A stretch of 64,000 bases of DNA from JAWPMT01 sp965227935 (lineage in GTDB: Bacteria; Bacteroidota; Bacteroidia; Cytophagales; Cyclobacteriaceae): the NCBI GenBank assembly GCA_965227935.1, contig CBDDGS010000019.1, positions 682,001 to 746,000 of the forward strand, given 5' to 3'. The notes beneath the pieces were generated by a model. It was not told where the DNA came from and ran no database searches. It was given only the letters and a program-made list of their open reading frames with translations. Of this stretch, positions 55,992 to 64,000 are shown in pieces; the stretch's first letter is position 1, and each line of letters begins with the position of its first letter. The translations under genes were made by a program, and so were the position numbers.

Positions 55992-57333
55992 GAGCAAACT
56001 TTTCGCTGCCATCCTTGCGGGTGGGGTCTTCTTCATGGGGTGTTCTCCACAGGAGGTAGCTCAATTATCCTCGCAAGAGGTCGCCTACAACTGGGCGGAT
56101 ATGACCCTCCACATCACCCAGTTCACTCCGGCGAATTCGCCCACTTATGCCTCGCGCGGAGTGGGATACATTGGATTGACCATGTACGAAAGCATTGTGC
56201 ACGGATACGATTCGCACAATTCACTCCAGGGTCAACTTAATGATCTAACCGGCGTCCCGCTGCCAGAGGAGAACATGGACTACGCATGGGTATTGAGCTT
56301 CAACGCCGCCGCTGCCGAGATCCTGCGCTCGATATACAATCAGACGTCCGACGAAAACAAATTGAAGATCGATTCCTTGGAGAACGCGATCGTCAACATG
56401 TTTCAAGCCGACTATGATGATCCAGTGGTGGAACGATCTGCGGCCTACGGCAAGTCTGTTGCGCAAGCCATTTTCGAGTGGTCCAAGACGGACGGCGGCC
56501 ACAGAGGCTACTTGCGCAACTTCGACAAAGAAATGGTCCACCCTTCCTTCCCGGGTTCGTGGCAGCCTCCGCTTTATGCCCAGGCCATCAGTCACCACCC
56601 ATTGCATCCTTATTGGGGTGAGAACCGGACGTTTCTGAAAGTAAATGGTGATTTGGAGTTGCCCTACATGATCCCCTACGACAGTACAGAAGGGTCCGAT
56701 TACTACAACCAGTTCCTCGCCGTATATGAGAAAGACCTAGAACTCACCCGTGATGAGAAAGAGCAGGCGATTTGGTGGGGAGATGACCCGGATGTGACAT
56801 TCACACCTCCTGGGCATTCATTCTACCTGGCTACGACCGCCATGAAATTGCTCGAGCCCGACTTCATGGATGTCGCAGAAACCTATGCGCGTGTCGGGTT
56901 GGCCGTGGCGGACGCTTTCATCAATTGCTGGAAGTGGAAGTACCACTTCTTCTCCGAGCGGCCCAATACCTTCATCCCCAAATTTATTGACCAGGAATGG
57001 GTCTCCTTTTGGCCAGATCCTCCTTTCCCGGCTTTCCCGTCAGGACACGCTATTCAGGCCTCAGCGATGGCGACGGTCATGATTGACTTATATGGGGAGG
57101 AACTAACATTCGCAGACAGCGCGCACTACGGTCGCGAGCGCGATGAATTGAGGGATACGGACTTCGTGGTACAGGAGTTCGATGAGTTTTGGGACATCGC
57201 TAGTGAGACAGCGGATTCAAGGTTTTACGGAGGCATTCATACGCCGCAGGACAATGACATCGGACTCGAAGAGGGGAGGAGAATAGCGACACATGTCAGT
57301 CAGCTCAATTGGAGGCGTGATGAGACGGAGTAA
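55981..57333 (+). CDS. Vanadium-dependent haloperoxidase/PAP2-like lipoprotein
   Basis: 450 aa, lipoprotein signal ending VFFMGC (Cys21). Vanadium haloperoxidases use H2O2 and vanadate to oxidise chloride, bromide or iodide; relatives are acid phosphatases. All the vanadate-pocket residues are visible: Lys320 and Arg327 (K-x6-R in WKYHFFSERP), Ser354-Gly355-His356 in PSGHA, Arg414 and His420 (R-x5-H in SRFYGGIH), with Asp424 four residues on. Preceding LNAAAA-type helices (VLSFNAAAAEIL) are the usual helical bundle. Overlaps the CRTAC1 gene upstream by 11 bp and the next by 14 bp, so all are translationally coupled. Periplasmic or surface, lipid-anchored. Halide specificity and phosphatase alternative cannot be settled here. 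Confidence 0.9.
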   Translation: MSGKSKLFAAILAGGVFFMGCSPQEVAQLSSQEVAYNWADMTLHITQFTPANSPTYASRGVGYIGLTMYESIVHGYDSHNSLQGQLNDLTGVPLPEENMDYAWVLSFNAAAAEILRSIYNQTSDENKLKIDSLENAIVNMFQADYDDPVVERSAAYGKSVAQAIFEWSKTDGGHRGYLRNFDKEMVHPSFPGSWQPPLYAQAISHHPLHPYWGENRTFLKVNGDLELPYMIPYDSTEGSDYYNQFLAVYEKDLELTRDEKEQAIWWGDDPDVTFTPPGHSFYLATTAMKLLEPDFMDVAETYARVGLAVADAFINCWKWKYHFFSERPNTFIPKFIDQEWVSFWPDPPFPAFPSGHAIQASAMATVMIDLYGEELTFADSAHYGRERDELRDTDFVVQEFDEFWDIASETADSRFYGGIHTPQDNDIGLEEGRRIATHVSQLNWRRDETE

Positions 57334-59023
57334 ACGTTGGCTGTTGCTCTTATCCCTGTTGCCTACATTGGGGCTATCGCAGACGGTGTGGACCGATGTG
57401 ACCGCCGAGGCGGGAATCGATCACCAGTTTGAGGTTTTCGAAGGGATGTTCGGAGGTGGCGCCTGTGTCTTTGATTTCGACAATGACGGCTTCGAGGATC
57501 TGTTCCTTACCAGTGGGATGCAGCAAGACCAATTGTATCGCAACAATGGGGATGGAACTTTCACGGATGTTTATGAAGGTTCGGGGCTCGAAGAGACGCG
57601 GCATTATGTTACCCAAGGCATTGCCTCGGCCGATGTGAACAAGGATGGATGGGTTGACTTGTTTATTACGACGATCACATCCAAGGACTCTGTCAAAACC
57701 ATACCGAGGGAGATCAACCTGTTTTTTCTCAACAAGGGAGATGGGACGTTTCGCAATGCCACACGAGAATACCGTCTGTCCAACTACAATTCATTCAGTA
57801 CTGCCGCCGCATTCGGTGACGTGAATCAGGATGGCTATGTGGATCTCTATATCGGCAACTACTTCCTCGCCTACGAGGGCAAGCTCAGTGTCATCAACGA
57901 CGCCACGATTGTCGGTGCGAACCAAACATCGAAGGACTATCTGCTCATCAATGTAGAGGGTCGGTACTTTGAAGATGCTTACGAGGATTACGAATTGGAC
58001 CACCGCGGATTTGGCTTTGGCGGCGTATTCTCAGACTATGACAATGACGGGGACCTTGACATACTGGTCAACAATGATTTCGGCTATAAGGCCGTTCCTA
58101 ATTACTTACTGAGAAACGACTACCCCAGGAAGCGCTTTACCAATACGGCCAAGGAACTGGACATGGACCTGAAGATCAATTCCATGGGTACCGCCGTTGG
58201 TGACTTCAACGAAGACGGGCTCCTGGACTACTTCTTCACAAACATCCGTTTCAACAAGTTCATGGTGCGGACGGAGCCATCAGTCCCATTTGAGGATATA
58301 CTGAAGTCGCAGAATATGAATGTGGTGACGATCAGCTGGGGAGCGAACTTTGCCGATTTCGACCAGGATGGAGATGTGGATCTGTTTGTGGGCAATGGGG
58401 ACCTCAACCCCAACTGTGTACCAATGGCCAATTTCTACTTTGAGAACAATAGGGGACAGTTCACGGAATTAGGCCGGGCCAAGGGGGTCAATGACTATGG
58501 GCTGGCCCGGGGCACGGTCACGTTCGATCTGGAGAACGATGGCGATCTGGATTTGCTCGTCGTGAATCAAAAGCCCGTCTATGACAATTACCCGGTTGCT
58601 TCCCGAACCATACTTTACCGCAATGACAGTACCTCGGGAAATTGGTTGCAAGTGAAGCTGGAAGGAACAACGTCCGACAACCGGGGGATGGGCGCTCGTG
58701 TAGTGGCTGTCATTGGAGGTCGCAGACTCCTGAGAGAAGTGGACGGCGGCGGCTCCAGCCACATGTCGCAAAACTCGCCGATCGTTCATTTTGGGTTGGG
58801 AGAGGCCGAGACGGTGGATTCCCTCATCGTACGTTGGCCCGTGGATCATACGCAGGTGCTGACAGATGTGCCGGCAAACCAAAGGCTTGCTGTCCTGGAA
58901 GGGCCCTTTGACGAGGATTCCAATACCGCATTCATTAGCTTTTTGGTGTCCATAGTTGTCGGAGGATTTTTTGTGGCATTGTTCCTCATACGCCGGCGGG
59001 ACAGTCTGCAGACTAGTTCGTAG
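57320..59023 (+). CDS. CRTAC1-family FG-GAP protein with ASPIC/UnbV domain and C-terminal membrane anchor
   Basis: 567 aa from the ATG at 57320, preceded by GGAGG at 57311-57315 and overlapping the haloperoxidase stop by 14 bp; earlier frame to 57293 is unlikely. Signal peptide MRRSKRWLLLLSLLPTLGLSQ. Seven Ca2+-loop motifs (DFDNDGFED, DVNKDGWVD, DVNQDGYVD, DYDNDGDLD, DFNEDGLLD, DFDQDGDVD, DLENDGDLD) and one ASPIC/UnbV domain (GMGARVVAV, HFGLGEAETVDSLIVRWP, about 460-530). The extreme C-terminus has one membrane helix (about 536-556) followed by RRRD, unlike its lipoprotein neighbour; so it would stay in the inner membrane with the propeller in the periplasm. Confidence 0.92.
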   Translation: MRRSKRWLLLLSLLPTLGLSQTVWTDVTAEAGIDHQFEVFEGMFGGGACVFDFDNDGFEDLFLTSGMQQDQLYRNNGDGTFTDVYEGSGLEETRHYVTQGIASADVNKDGWVDLFITTITSKDSVKTIPREINLFFLNKGDGTFRNATREYRLSNYNSFSTAAAFGDVNQDGYVDLYIGNYFLAYEGKLSVINDATIVGANQTSKDYLLINVEGRYFEDAYEDYELDHRGFGFGGVFSDYDNDGDLDILVNNDFGYKAVPNYLLRNDYPRKRFTNTAKELDMDLKINSMGTAVGDFNEDGLLDYFFTNIRFNKFMVRTEPSVPFEDILKSQNMNVVTISWGANFADFDQDGDVDLFVGNGDLNPNCVPMANFYFENNRGQFTELGRAKGVNDYGLARGTVTFDLENDGDLDLLVVNQKPVYDNYPVASRTILYRNDSTSGNWLQVKLEGTTSDNRGMGARVVAVIGGRRLLREVDGGGSSHMSQNSPIVHFGLGEAETVDSLIVRWPVDHTQVLTDVPANQRLAVLEGPFDEDSNTAFISFLVSIVVGGFFVALFLIRRRDSLQTSS

Positions 59024-59059
59024 CATTTCCTACCTTTATCGACACCCAACAAAGATCGG

Positions 59060-60034
59060 ATGAAAGCCGTCACCAGAATGCAATACGGAGGGCCGGAGTG
59101 CCTCACCGTGCAAGATATTGATACACCGAAGCCGGGTCCCAAAGAGGCCCTCATTAAGGTCCATTACGCCACGGTCAATCGGACGGATTGCGGAGCACTT
59201 TGGGGAAAGCCGTGGATCTACCGGCTATTTGTTGGTTACCCGAAGCCAAAAAAGATCTCCCCCGGCACCGATCTATCCGGGGAGGTAGTCGAGGTAGGAC
59301 CAGAATTCAAAGGTCTGCGGGTCGGTGATCGGATCATCGCTTTCAATGACAATGGGGAATTGGCGTCTCAGGCGGAGTATACGATGCTCAAGCCTGGAAT
59401 TGCCTTTGCCAAAATCCCCGAGGAGGTGCCCTCTGATTTGGCCGCAGCTAGTGTGGAAGGGGGACACTATGCCTACAACTTCATCAATAAGGTACAGATG
59501 AAAGAGGGACAGAAGGTCTTCCTTCATGGAGCGACTGGAGGCATTGGCTCCGCAGGGCTTCAGTTTTTGAAGCACATGGGACTTCATGTGACAGCCACCT
59601 CTACGACGAAAAACGTGCAGAAAATCAAGGCACTGGGAGCAGACCGTGTCATCGACTGGGAAACGGAGGATTATCTGAAGGATGATGGAGAGCGGTACGA
59701 CTTCTTCTTCGACTCCGTGGGCAAAAGTGCCTTTGGGTGGTGCAAGCATCTCTTGACACCCACTGGTGTCTATATTTCCTCCGAGCTAGGTCCTCGCGGA
59801 GAGAATCCGTTCCGGGCCATGTTGGGTGCCTTTCAACGCGGGAAGAAGGTCAAGTTTCCTATGCCAGCAGATGTTCAGCGGAGTCTGGACTTCATTCTGG
59901 CTCGGTTGACAGATGGGTCGTATCAGCCCGTTATTGATCGAGTGGTCTCTATGGATGAGATCAAAGAAACGTACGAATACGTGTGTGCCGGGAAGAAGAC
60001 GGGGAATGTACTGCTGCGGTTGGCGCCGGAATGA
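59060..60034 (+). CDS. Medium-chain (quinone oxidoreductase-like) NAD(P)-dependent oxidoreductase
   Basis: 324 aa. N-terminal GroES-like domain (AVTRMQYGGPECLTV; KISPGTDLSGEVVEVG) and Rossmann fold with HGATGGIGSAGLQ (about 154-166). The usual zinc ligands (Cys38 and the Cys-x2-Cys-x2-Cys-x7-Cys lobe) are not in place, so a zinc-free quinone oxidoreductase-type enzyme is most likely. Starts 37 bp after the CRTAC1 gene; TACCTTTA at 59031-59038 fits a -7 element, so it may have its own promoter rather than join the operon. Substrate unknown. A small hairpin (60043-60056) follows. Confidence 0.9.
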   Translation: MKAVTRMQYGGPECLTVQDIDTPKPGPKEALIKVHYATVNRTDCGALWGKPWIYRLFVGYPKPKKISPGTDLSGEVVEVGPEFKGLRVGDRIIAFNDNGELASQAEYTMLKPGIAFAKIPEEVPSDLAAASVEGGHYAYNFINKVQMKEGQKVFLHGATGGIGSAGLQFLKHMGLHVTATSTTKNVQKIKALGADRVIDWETEDYLKDDGERYDFFFDSVGKSAFGWCKHLLTPTGVYISSELGPRGENPFRAMLGAFQRGKKVKFPMPADVQRSLDFILARLTDGSYQPVIDRVVSMDEIKETYEYVCAGKKTGNVLLRLAPE

Positions 60035-60042
60035 ATTATTGA

Positions 60043-60070
60043 GGCCAGCCTTGGCCATTCTTTAATTTTT
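60043..60070 (+). terminator. Weak hairpin terminator after the oxidoreductase gene
   Basis: GGCCA (60043-60047) pairs with TGGCC (60052-60056), loop GCCT, followed by ATTCTTTAATTTTT. Only five pairs, so strength is uncertain. Confidence 0.4.
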
Positions 60071-60200
60071 AAAGACGGTGCGTATTTGGTCTTAGCACGC
60101 CCACGGAGCATTTCCGCTCGACCTATCCTGACAAACGTCATTATACAGTTCGGGCGCTTGCACTATTTTCGACTCACCTAGCGAAATGACTAAAGTGAGT

Positions 60201-61688
60201 ATGAAATCAAGAAAAATATTTTTTCAGTTTGTATCTGCCTTTGTCCTACTGTTGGAATTCAATGTAGTCCTCAGCCAGGAAATGGTCTTTGAAAGGGAGA
60301 TGCCGTTGAAGAGTGCGGAGGATCGTGGTACCGTTCTGCCAATCGTTGGGCCTGACAAGATGCCCACTCTATTTCTCCTTGACAAGTCAGAGATCTGGTC
60401 TTTGGCGTTAGACGAGGACTTCCAGCAGAGGCATGAGTACGCAACACCCAGACCGAAGGCAGGTTTTCAAAACTTGCTAGGCTACACCACTGAAGGCTAC
60501 GCTCATCATTTGTTTTTCACTAATGGCAACAGAAATCAATTCTTGGTGCAGACAATCGATGTGGCGGCGAAAGAAAGCACGAGCAAGGTGCTGGGAGTCA
60601 AACTCAAAAGGGAAGTAATTCTGGAAGCAATCAGCCATGCGGGTAAGTTCTATTTGCTGACAGTTAAAAAGCAGACGTCGTTGCTGGGCTTCTATGAGTT
60701 CGAAGCTGGGGAATTGAAACAGCATAAGGAGTACGATTTTTCATACTATCGATTTACCAAAGGTTCTTCACCGGATCTGTATTCCGCGCTTATCAGGAAT
60801 ACAGGTTCTTTTCAAACGGAATTGGTGGTCTCGCAGATTGATACTAATAGTCCTATTCCTCTGGAAATGGGCGCCACGGAGTCAAAGTTGTACGTGCTAA
60901 ACGATAAGATCTTTATCACTATTGACAATGCTCCGGGCTTCACCAAGATGATCACACTGGATTTAAATACCTACGAATATGGATTTGACTTGATTGGTCA
61001 TGGGTCAACCACATGTGATGACAACTCAAGGAAGCGCTCGAACTCATTCCTGACTAGCGAGGCACTTTATCAGGTCATGGCATGCAAAGCTGGTATTTCG
61101 TTCAGGGTCAAGGACCTGGAAACTTCGGAGTTGATGACAGAATATGCGGCGACTCAAGATGAGCAGATTGCCTTTAGAAATGGACCCGTTAGACAAGAAG
61201 GTAGCTTAGTGGTTTGGACCTCGGGCAAGGAGAAAGAAATCGAAGAGACTAATGAGTTCCTTCGAAAAATATCTAGTAGCGAGGTGGGTATGTCCGTCTA
61301 TCAAGTGGCGGGAAAGATCATACTTATGATTGGCGGATACAGGGAGGAACACTCTCCTGCCGGGGGACAAGCATGGACCCCTGGGACGACGATCTCCACG
61401 CCCTATGGAAATGCGTATTTCCCAACCACGTACAACCCGCTGATGGATAGTTATGTGACTTACACAACCACAAGGGCCGTCTACTTCAAGTCAGTGCTAG
61501 ATAGCAGCAGCTATGAGCACCTCGACGATGAACTTGGGGAGATGGCTTATGATAAGATGAAGGAATTTGAAGACTCCATTTCTGAAATGTCCTTAAAAAC
61601 CGTATTTAGAATAGGTGATGCGTATCTTTTTGGGTACTATGATAAGAAGAAAGGGACCTATGCTTTGTACAAGTTCGTGGATGATTGA
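60201..61688 (+). CDS. Secreted protein of unknown function
   Basis: 495 aa from the ATG at 60201 (frame opens at 60186; the later start gives a cleaner signal peptide, MKSRKIFFQFVSAFVLLLEF ... NVVLSQE). The mature part has alternating strands such as LFLLDKSEIWSLAL, HLFFTNGNRNQFLVQTI, SLLGFYEFEAG and YLFGYYDKKKGTYALYKFVDD, about 50-60 residues apart, consistent with a beta-propeller built of weak repeats; no Ca2+ loops or Asp-boxes. Family not recognised. TATTTTCG at 60164-60171 is a near-consensus -7 element upstream. Confidence 0.75.
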   Translation: MKSRKIFFQFVSAFVLLLEFNVVLSQEMVFEREMPLKSAEDRGTVLPIVGPDKMPTLFLLDKSEIWSLALDEDFQQRHEYATPRPKAGFQNLLGYTTEGYAHHLFFTNGNRNQFLVQTIDVAAKESTSKVLGVKLKREVILEAISHAGKFYLLTVKKQTSLLGFYEFEAGELKQHKEYDFSYYRFTKGSSPDLYSALIRNTGSFQTELVVSQIDTNSPIPLEMGATESKLYVLNDKIFITIDNAPGFTKMITLDLNTYEYGFDLIGHGSTTCDDNSRKRSNSFLTSEALYQVMACKAGISFRVKDLETSELMTEYAATQDEQIAFRNGPVRQEGSLVVWTSGKEKEIEETNEFLRKISSSEVGMSVYQVAGKIILMIGGYREEHSPAGGQAWTPGTTISTPYGNAYFPTTYNPLMDSYVTYTTTRAVYFKSVLDSSSYEHLDDELGEMAYDKMKEFEDSISEMSLKTVFRIGDAYLFGYYDKKKGTYALYKFVDD

Positions 61689-61760
61689 ATGGGCGTCGTT
61701 GATCTACCTCTCGTTTGCCGTGTGTGTGTGGCGTCTTGCATCACTTTCTCTTAATACACT

Positions 61761-62513
61761 TCAAAATGCCTCCCCGCCCACAAGAAGTGCATAAACGGGC
61801 TTCAATAGCATCACCGCGGCGATCATGATGAACAGCGCTGTATTGACACGCTGATATTTCTGATCACTCATGTATTTGAGTAGGAACTTGCCAGTAAATG
61901 TGCCTACCACTGCGGCCACTCCGAGGACGATGATCAGACTCTGATAATTCCCAAAGTCAAACCCGACAGCGGTCGAGAAGACGATCATCTTAGCGAGTTG
62001 GGCGACGCCCTGGCAGAAGGATTTAGTCGCGACCAGGCGCTCCCGGGTCAGGTTGTTCATGTTGAAAAAGGAAGCGATCAAAGGACCCGTGACGGCAACG
62101 ATCATTCCCAGAAATCCTGAAATAAAGCCCAGAGCGACTATAGTGCCATTGGATGTTTTCCGGGCTGTGATCCGAGGCGCGAAGATACTGATGAGAATGA
62201 AGATCCCTATCAACCACTCTAATACAGCTGGCTCGAAGTGCATGTACAACTGTCCGCCCAGCAAGGCTCCCGGCAAAAGGAGAATCGAAAACCAACCTAC
62301 GACTCGCCATTCGATGGATTTGAAGTAGGCGCCAAGCCGGGCACCGTTGGCGATCAGTTGGACACCGGCATGTAGTGGTATTGCTAGCTTGGCATCGAGC
62401 GCCAGCGTCAACAGAAAGAACAAAACGGTTCCTCCCGCCAGCCCAAACATCGATGAAATCAATGCCCCAAGGACCGTAGAAGCGATCAGAAATACCAGTA
62501 GCCAAAAACTCAT
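61761..62513 (-). CDS. TauE/SafE-family (TSUP) membrane permease
   Basis: 250 aa with about eight hydrophobic segments. Sulfite/organosulfonate exporter-type family. Conserved marks: FGLAGGTVLFFLLT near the N-terminus and the internal repeat GFISGFLGMIVAVTGPLIASF near residue 135. Transports an anion such as sulfite, sulfonate or acetate (family knowledge, specificity unknown). Sits 22 bp after the DUF2252 gene on the same strand, so probably one transcript. An exported sulfur oxyanion would fit with the sulfatases elsewhere, but no direct link is visible. Confidence 0.92.
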   Translation of the reverse strand: MSFWLLVFLIASTVLGALISSMFGLAGGTVLFFLLTLALDAKLAIPLHAGVQLIANGARLGAYFKSIEWRVVGWFSILLLPGALLGGQLYMHFEPAVLEWLIGIFILISIFAPRITARKTSNGTIVALGFISGFLGMIVAVTGPLIASFFNMNNLTRERLVATKSFCQGVAQLAKMIVFSTAVGFDFGNYQSLIIVLGVAAVVGTFTGKFLLKYMSDQKYQRVNTALFIMIAAVMLLKPVYALLVGGEAF

Positions 62514-62535
62514 ACAGATGTCGTTCGGTCTTTTC

Positions 62536-63642
62536 CTATGCGCTTTGCCTGGCCTTCAGTTCTTTGCTAAAATGCTCGTAGGCCTTGAGGAACTCCGCAT
62601 TCATTTCCATGCCCGCGGCGACAAAATCGTCATAATGTTCCGAGAGATGCTTCATGACATAGTCGGGATTGACGCGTTCATCCAGTGATTGGCGGTGAGC
62701 CCGTCCTAGCTGCGTCGCTACAGAGTAGGCAATGTCTACCTGCTCAAACTCCGTGAGGAGGTCTTTGATCTTGGCATTCTTATGAGGAATGGCCCGACCC
62801 CAATACTCCTCACCTTCGTGGGTGGCGTAGCCCAGGCGTTCTTCGAGTTCTGGCGCATAAAGGTTGGATGCTTCTATCATCCTCAGCCCGTGATGATGAT
62901 AGGGATTGTAGTAGTACTTGTTGTCTGCATCCTGATAGACCTTTTTGAGCTCGATCAGTAGCTTGTCCTCTTCCCCATGGGACTTTCGAGGCTCCAGCGC
63001 CACCAGGAAACGATGGTTACCAAATGTGCCCGTCCCTTTGCCCGCTTCAGTAATTCTGTATTTCTTGAGAAGCTCCTCGTCGCCGCGACTTTTGATGTAG
63101 GCCTCGAATATGCTCAGGACTGTCTTGTTGTCGGGATCTACAGGCGATTTTCTCATTTGCTTTGCCCATTTACCGTTGGATTTGAGGTAGTCATGAACAC
63201 TGTCAAACCAGACGCGATATTCCGCTTTGTCAGCCGTCTTCGATACTGCCTTGAAGGGAATGTCGGGTGCCTGGAAGCTTCGCATGTAGCCCTCCAGAAA
63301 GTACTCCATCACGGTGTTCGGAAGAAAGAGCGCCTTCTTCTCTTCCCTCTTCAGGGAAAGGGAGCATAGAAATCGTACGATATCCCAGGCGTAAGGTCCC
63401 ATTCGTGATCTGTCGAAATCGGACATGCCTGCACCGGTGTCGGTGATTACATAGTTCTCTGTGTGAGGATTGCCATGGACGAAGACCGTCGGCAATTTGG
63501 AATGGTCAAACAACTTTCTAAAATGCTTCTGCATCCGAAGGCACTTGTGCCGGAAAAACAGAAACATGCCACGGTCCTTTTTGAGGTAGTCTTTTGCCAA
63601 ATTGGATGGGCCATTGTCTAGATTCTTGAGATAGATCTGCAT
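62536..63642 (-). CDS. DUF2252 family protein (kinase-like fold)
   Basis: 368 aa, no signal peptide. Motifs of DUF2252: VFVHGNPHTENY (about 54-65) and SDFDRSRMGPYAWDIVRFL (about 74-92), which correspond to the HGDxHxxN and DFD steps of aminoglycoside phosphotransferase-like kinases, so a small-molecule kinase-like activity is possible (inference). The late YATHEGEEYWGRAIPHKNAK is also conserved. Probably transcribed with the TSUP permease. The leader contains two 11-bp direct repeats (63716-63737). Confidence 0.88.
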   Translation of the reverse strand: MQIYLKNLDNGPSNLAKDYLKKDRGMFLFFRHKCLRMQKHFRKLFDHSKLPTVFVHGNPHTENYVITDTGAGMSDFDRSRMGPYAWDIVRFLCSLSLKREEKKALFLPNTVMEYFLEGYMRSFQAPDIPFKAVSKTADKAEYRVWFDSVHDYLKSNGKWAKQMRKSPVDPDNKTVLSIFEAYIKSRGDEELLKKYRITEAGKGTGTFGNHRFLVALEPRKSHGEEDKLLIELKKVYQDADNKYYYNPYHHHGLRMIEASNLYAPELEERLGYATHEGEEYWGRAIPHKNAKIKDLLTEFEQVDIAYSVATQLGRAHRQSLDERVNPDYVMKHLSEHYDDFVAAGMEMNAEFLKAYEHFSKELKARQSA

Positions 63643-63715
63643 GGCTATAGTCTGGTTTAGTGCTCAGCTTAAAAGCTCCGAGTAGTATCTCGGTAATGCT
63701 AGAAGCGAATGCAAT

Positions 63716-63737
63716 GTTAACTAAAAGTTAACTAAAA
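63716..63737. promoter_or_regulatory. Two 11-bp direct repeats with GTTAAC palindromes, possible operator
   Basis: GTTAACTAAAA occurs at 63716-63726 and 63727-63737, followed by ATTAAT as a decayed third half. They lie 74-95 bp before the DUF2252 start on its transcribed side. An 11-bp period places both palindromes on the same face of the helix. Confidence 0.45.
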
Positions 63738-63858
63738 ATTAATCGAATATTATCTAAGTTAAGAAAAAAGCAGCAATCTACCAGACGGACTGCAGTGAAT
63801 CGGAAGTTTAGATTAGTCGATAAGGTTTGGATGAAGCTTGGGTGACCTTGGCCGAAGT

Positions 63859-63890
63859 AAAAACGAGCAGGACCTGAATGGGTCCTGCTC
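63859..63890 (-). terminator. Rho-independent terminator (minus strand) of the gene entering from the right
   Basis: On the minus strand a perfect 10-bp stem GAGCAGGACC/GGTCCTGCTC (63865-63874 with 63881-63890), six-base loop, then a T-run encoded by 63859-63863. Placed 26 bp after the stop at 63917. Confidence 0.85.
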
Positions 63891-63916
63891 CGATGTCACT
63901 ATTTTGAAGTTGACTA

Positions 63917-64000
63917 CTAGAGGCTGATGACCGCTGCGCCTGCTTTGACTGGATCGGTCACTGCTGCCGCTCCTACGATCTCAATGCCTTCCAAAAAGTC
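63917..64000 (-). CDS. C-terminal end of an unrecognised protein (5' part outside window)
   Basis: Reading the minus strand from base 64000, the last 27 codons are open and end in TAG at 63917-63919 (ending EIVGAAAVTDP and GAAVISL). The strong terminator right after the stop supports a real gene end. Too short to identify: Ala/Val-rich, no obvious domain. Confidence 0.6.
   Translation of the reverse strand, partial: DFLEGIEIVGAAAVTDPVKAGAAVISL

Overview
The window looks like a chromosomal segment of a Bacteroidota bacterium, probably Cytophagia or Saprospiria (class-level placement is inference). Evidence: a SusC/SusD pair, three very large secreted proteins ending in type IX secretion (T9SS) sorting domains with YPNP motifs, two sulfatases, two CRTAC1-type FG-GAP/ASPIC proteins, a DUF2807 protein, and promoters that fit the Bacteroidota -33/-7 pattern rather than -35/-10. 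Gene ends are often marked by good rho-independent terminators, and no tRNA, rRNA or CRISPR was seen. Base composition looks roughly balanced (estimated by eye). || Layout. 1-5.2 kb: 3' part of a giant secreted Ig-like protein. 5.2-12.9 kb: ordinary metabolic genes (SRAP/YedK protein, small unknown, SDR plus molybdopterin oxidoreductase on the minus strand, sulfatase, small membrane protein, SMP-30 lactonase). 12.9-15.3 kb: ArnT-like glycosyltransferase and DUF2807 protein. 15.3-35.7 kb: the accessory core, with two parallel modules, each a small secreted protein followed by a giant T9SS HYR-domain protein (3115 and 2902 aa). The last 3.84 kb of the two giant genes are near-identical direct repeats exactly 9,885 bp apart, and the first giant also carries a 5.5-copy tandem array of 480-bp units. 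35.8-38.4 kb: beta-lactamase-fold serine hydrolase and a complete-looking IS3-family element with a -1 frameshift heptamer. 38.7-47.2 kb: Asp-box propeller protein, VOC protein, predicted outer-membrane protein, amidohydrolase lipoprotein lacking the usual metal motif, small conserved protein, sulfatase lipoprotein. 47.4-59.0 kb: a tightly packed operon susC-susD-CRTAC1-vanadium haloperoxidase-CRTAC1. 59-64 kb: MDR oxidoreductase, secreted unknown, TauE/SafE permease plus DUF2252 protein, and the 3' end of an unrecognised minus-strand gene with its terminator. || How it works together. The SusCD pair plausibly imports a substrate handled outside or in the periplasm by the vanadium haloperoxidase and the two Ca-binding-type CRTAC1 propellers; all vanadate-binding residues are visible. 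The sulfatases, SMP-30 lactonase and Asp-box protein fit a lifestyle on algal or marine organic matter. The giant HYR proteins look like surface adhesins that diversify by recombination: HYR domains host inserted beta-propellers, the repeat array can change length in whole 160-residue steps, and the shared C-terminal 1,280 residues look homogenised by gene conversion or were duplicated recently.
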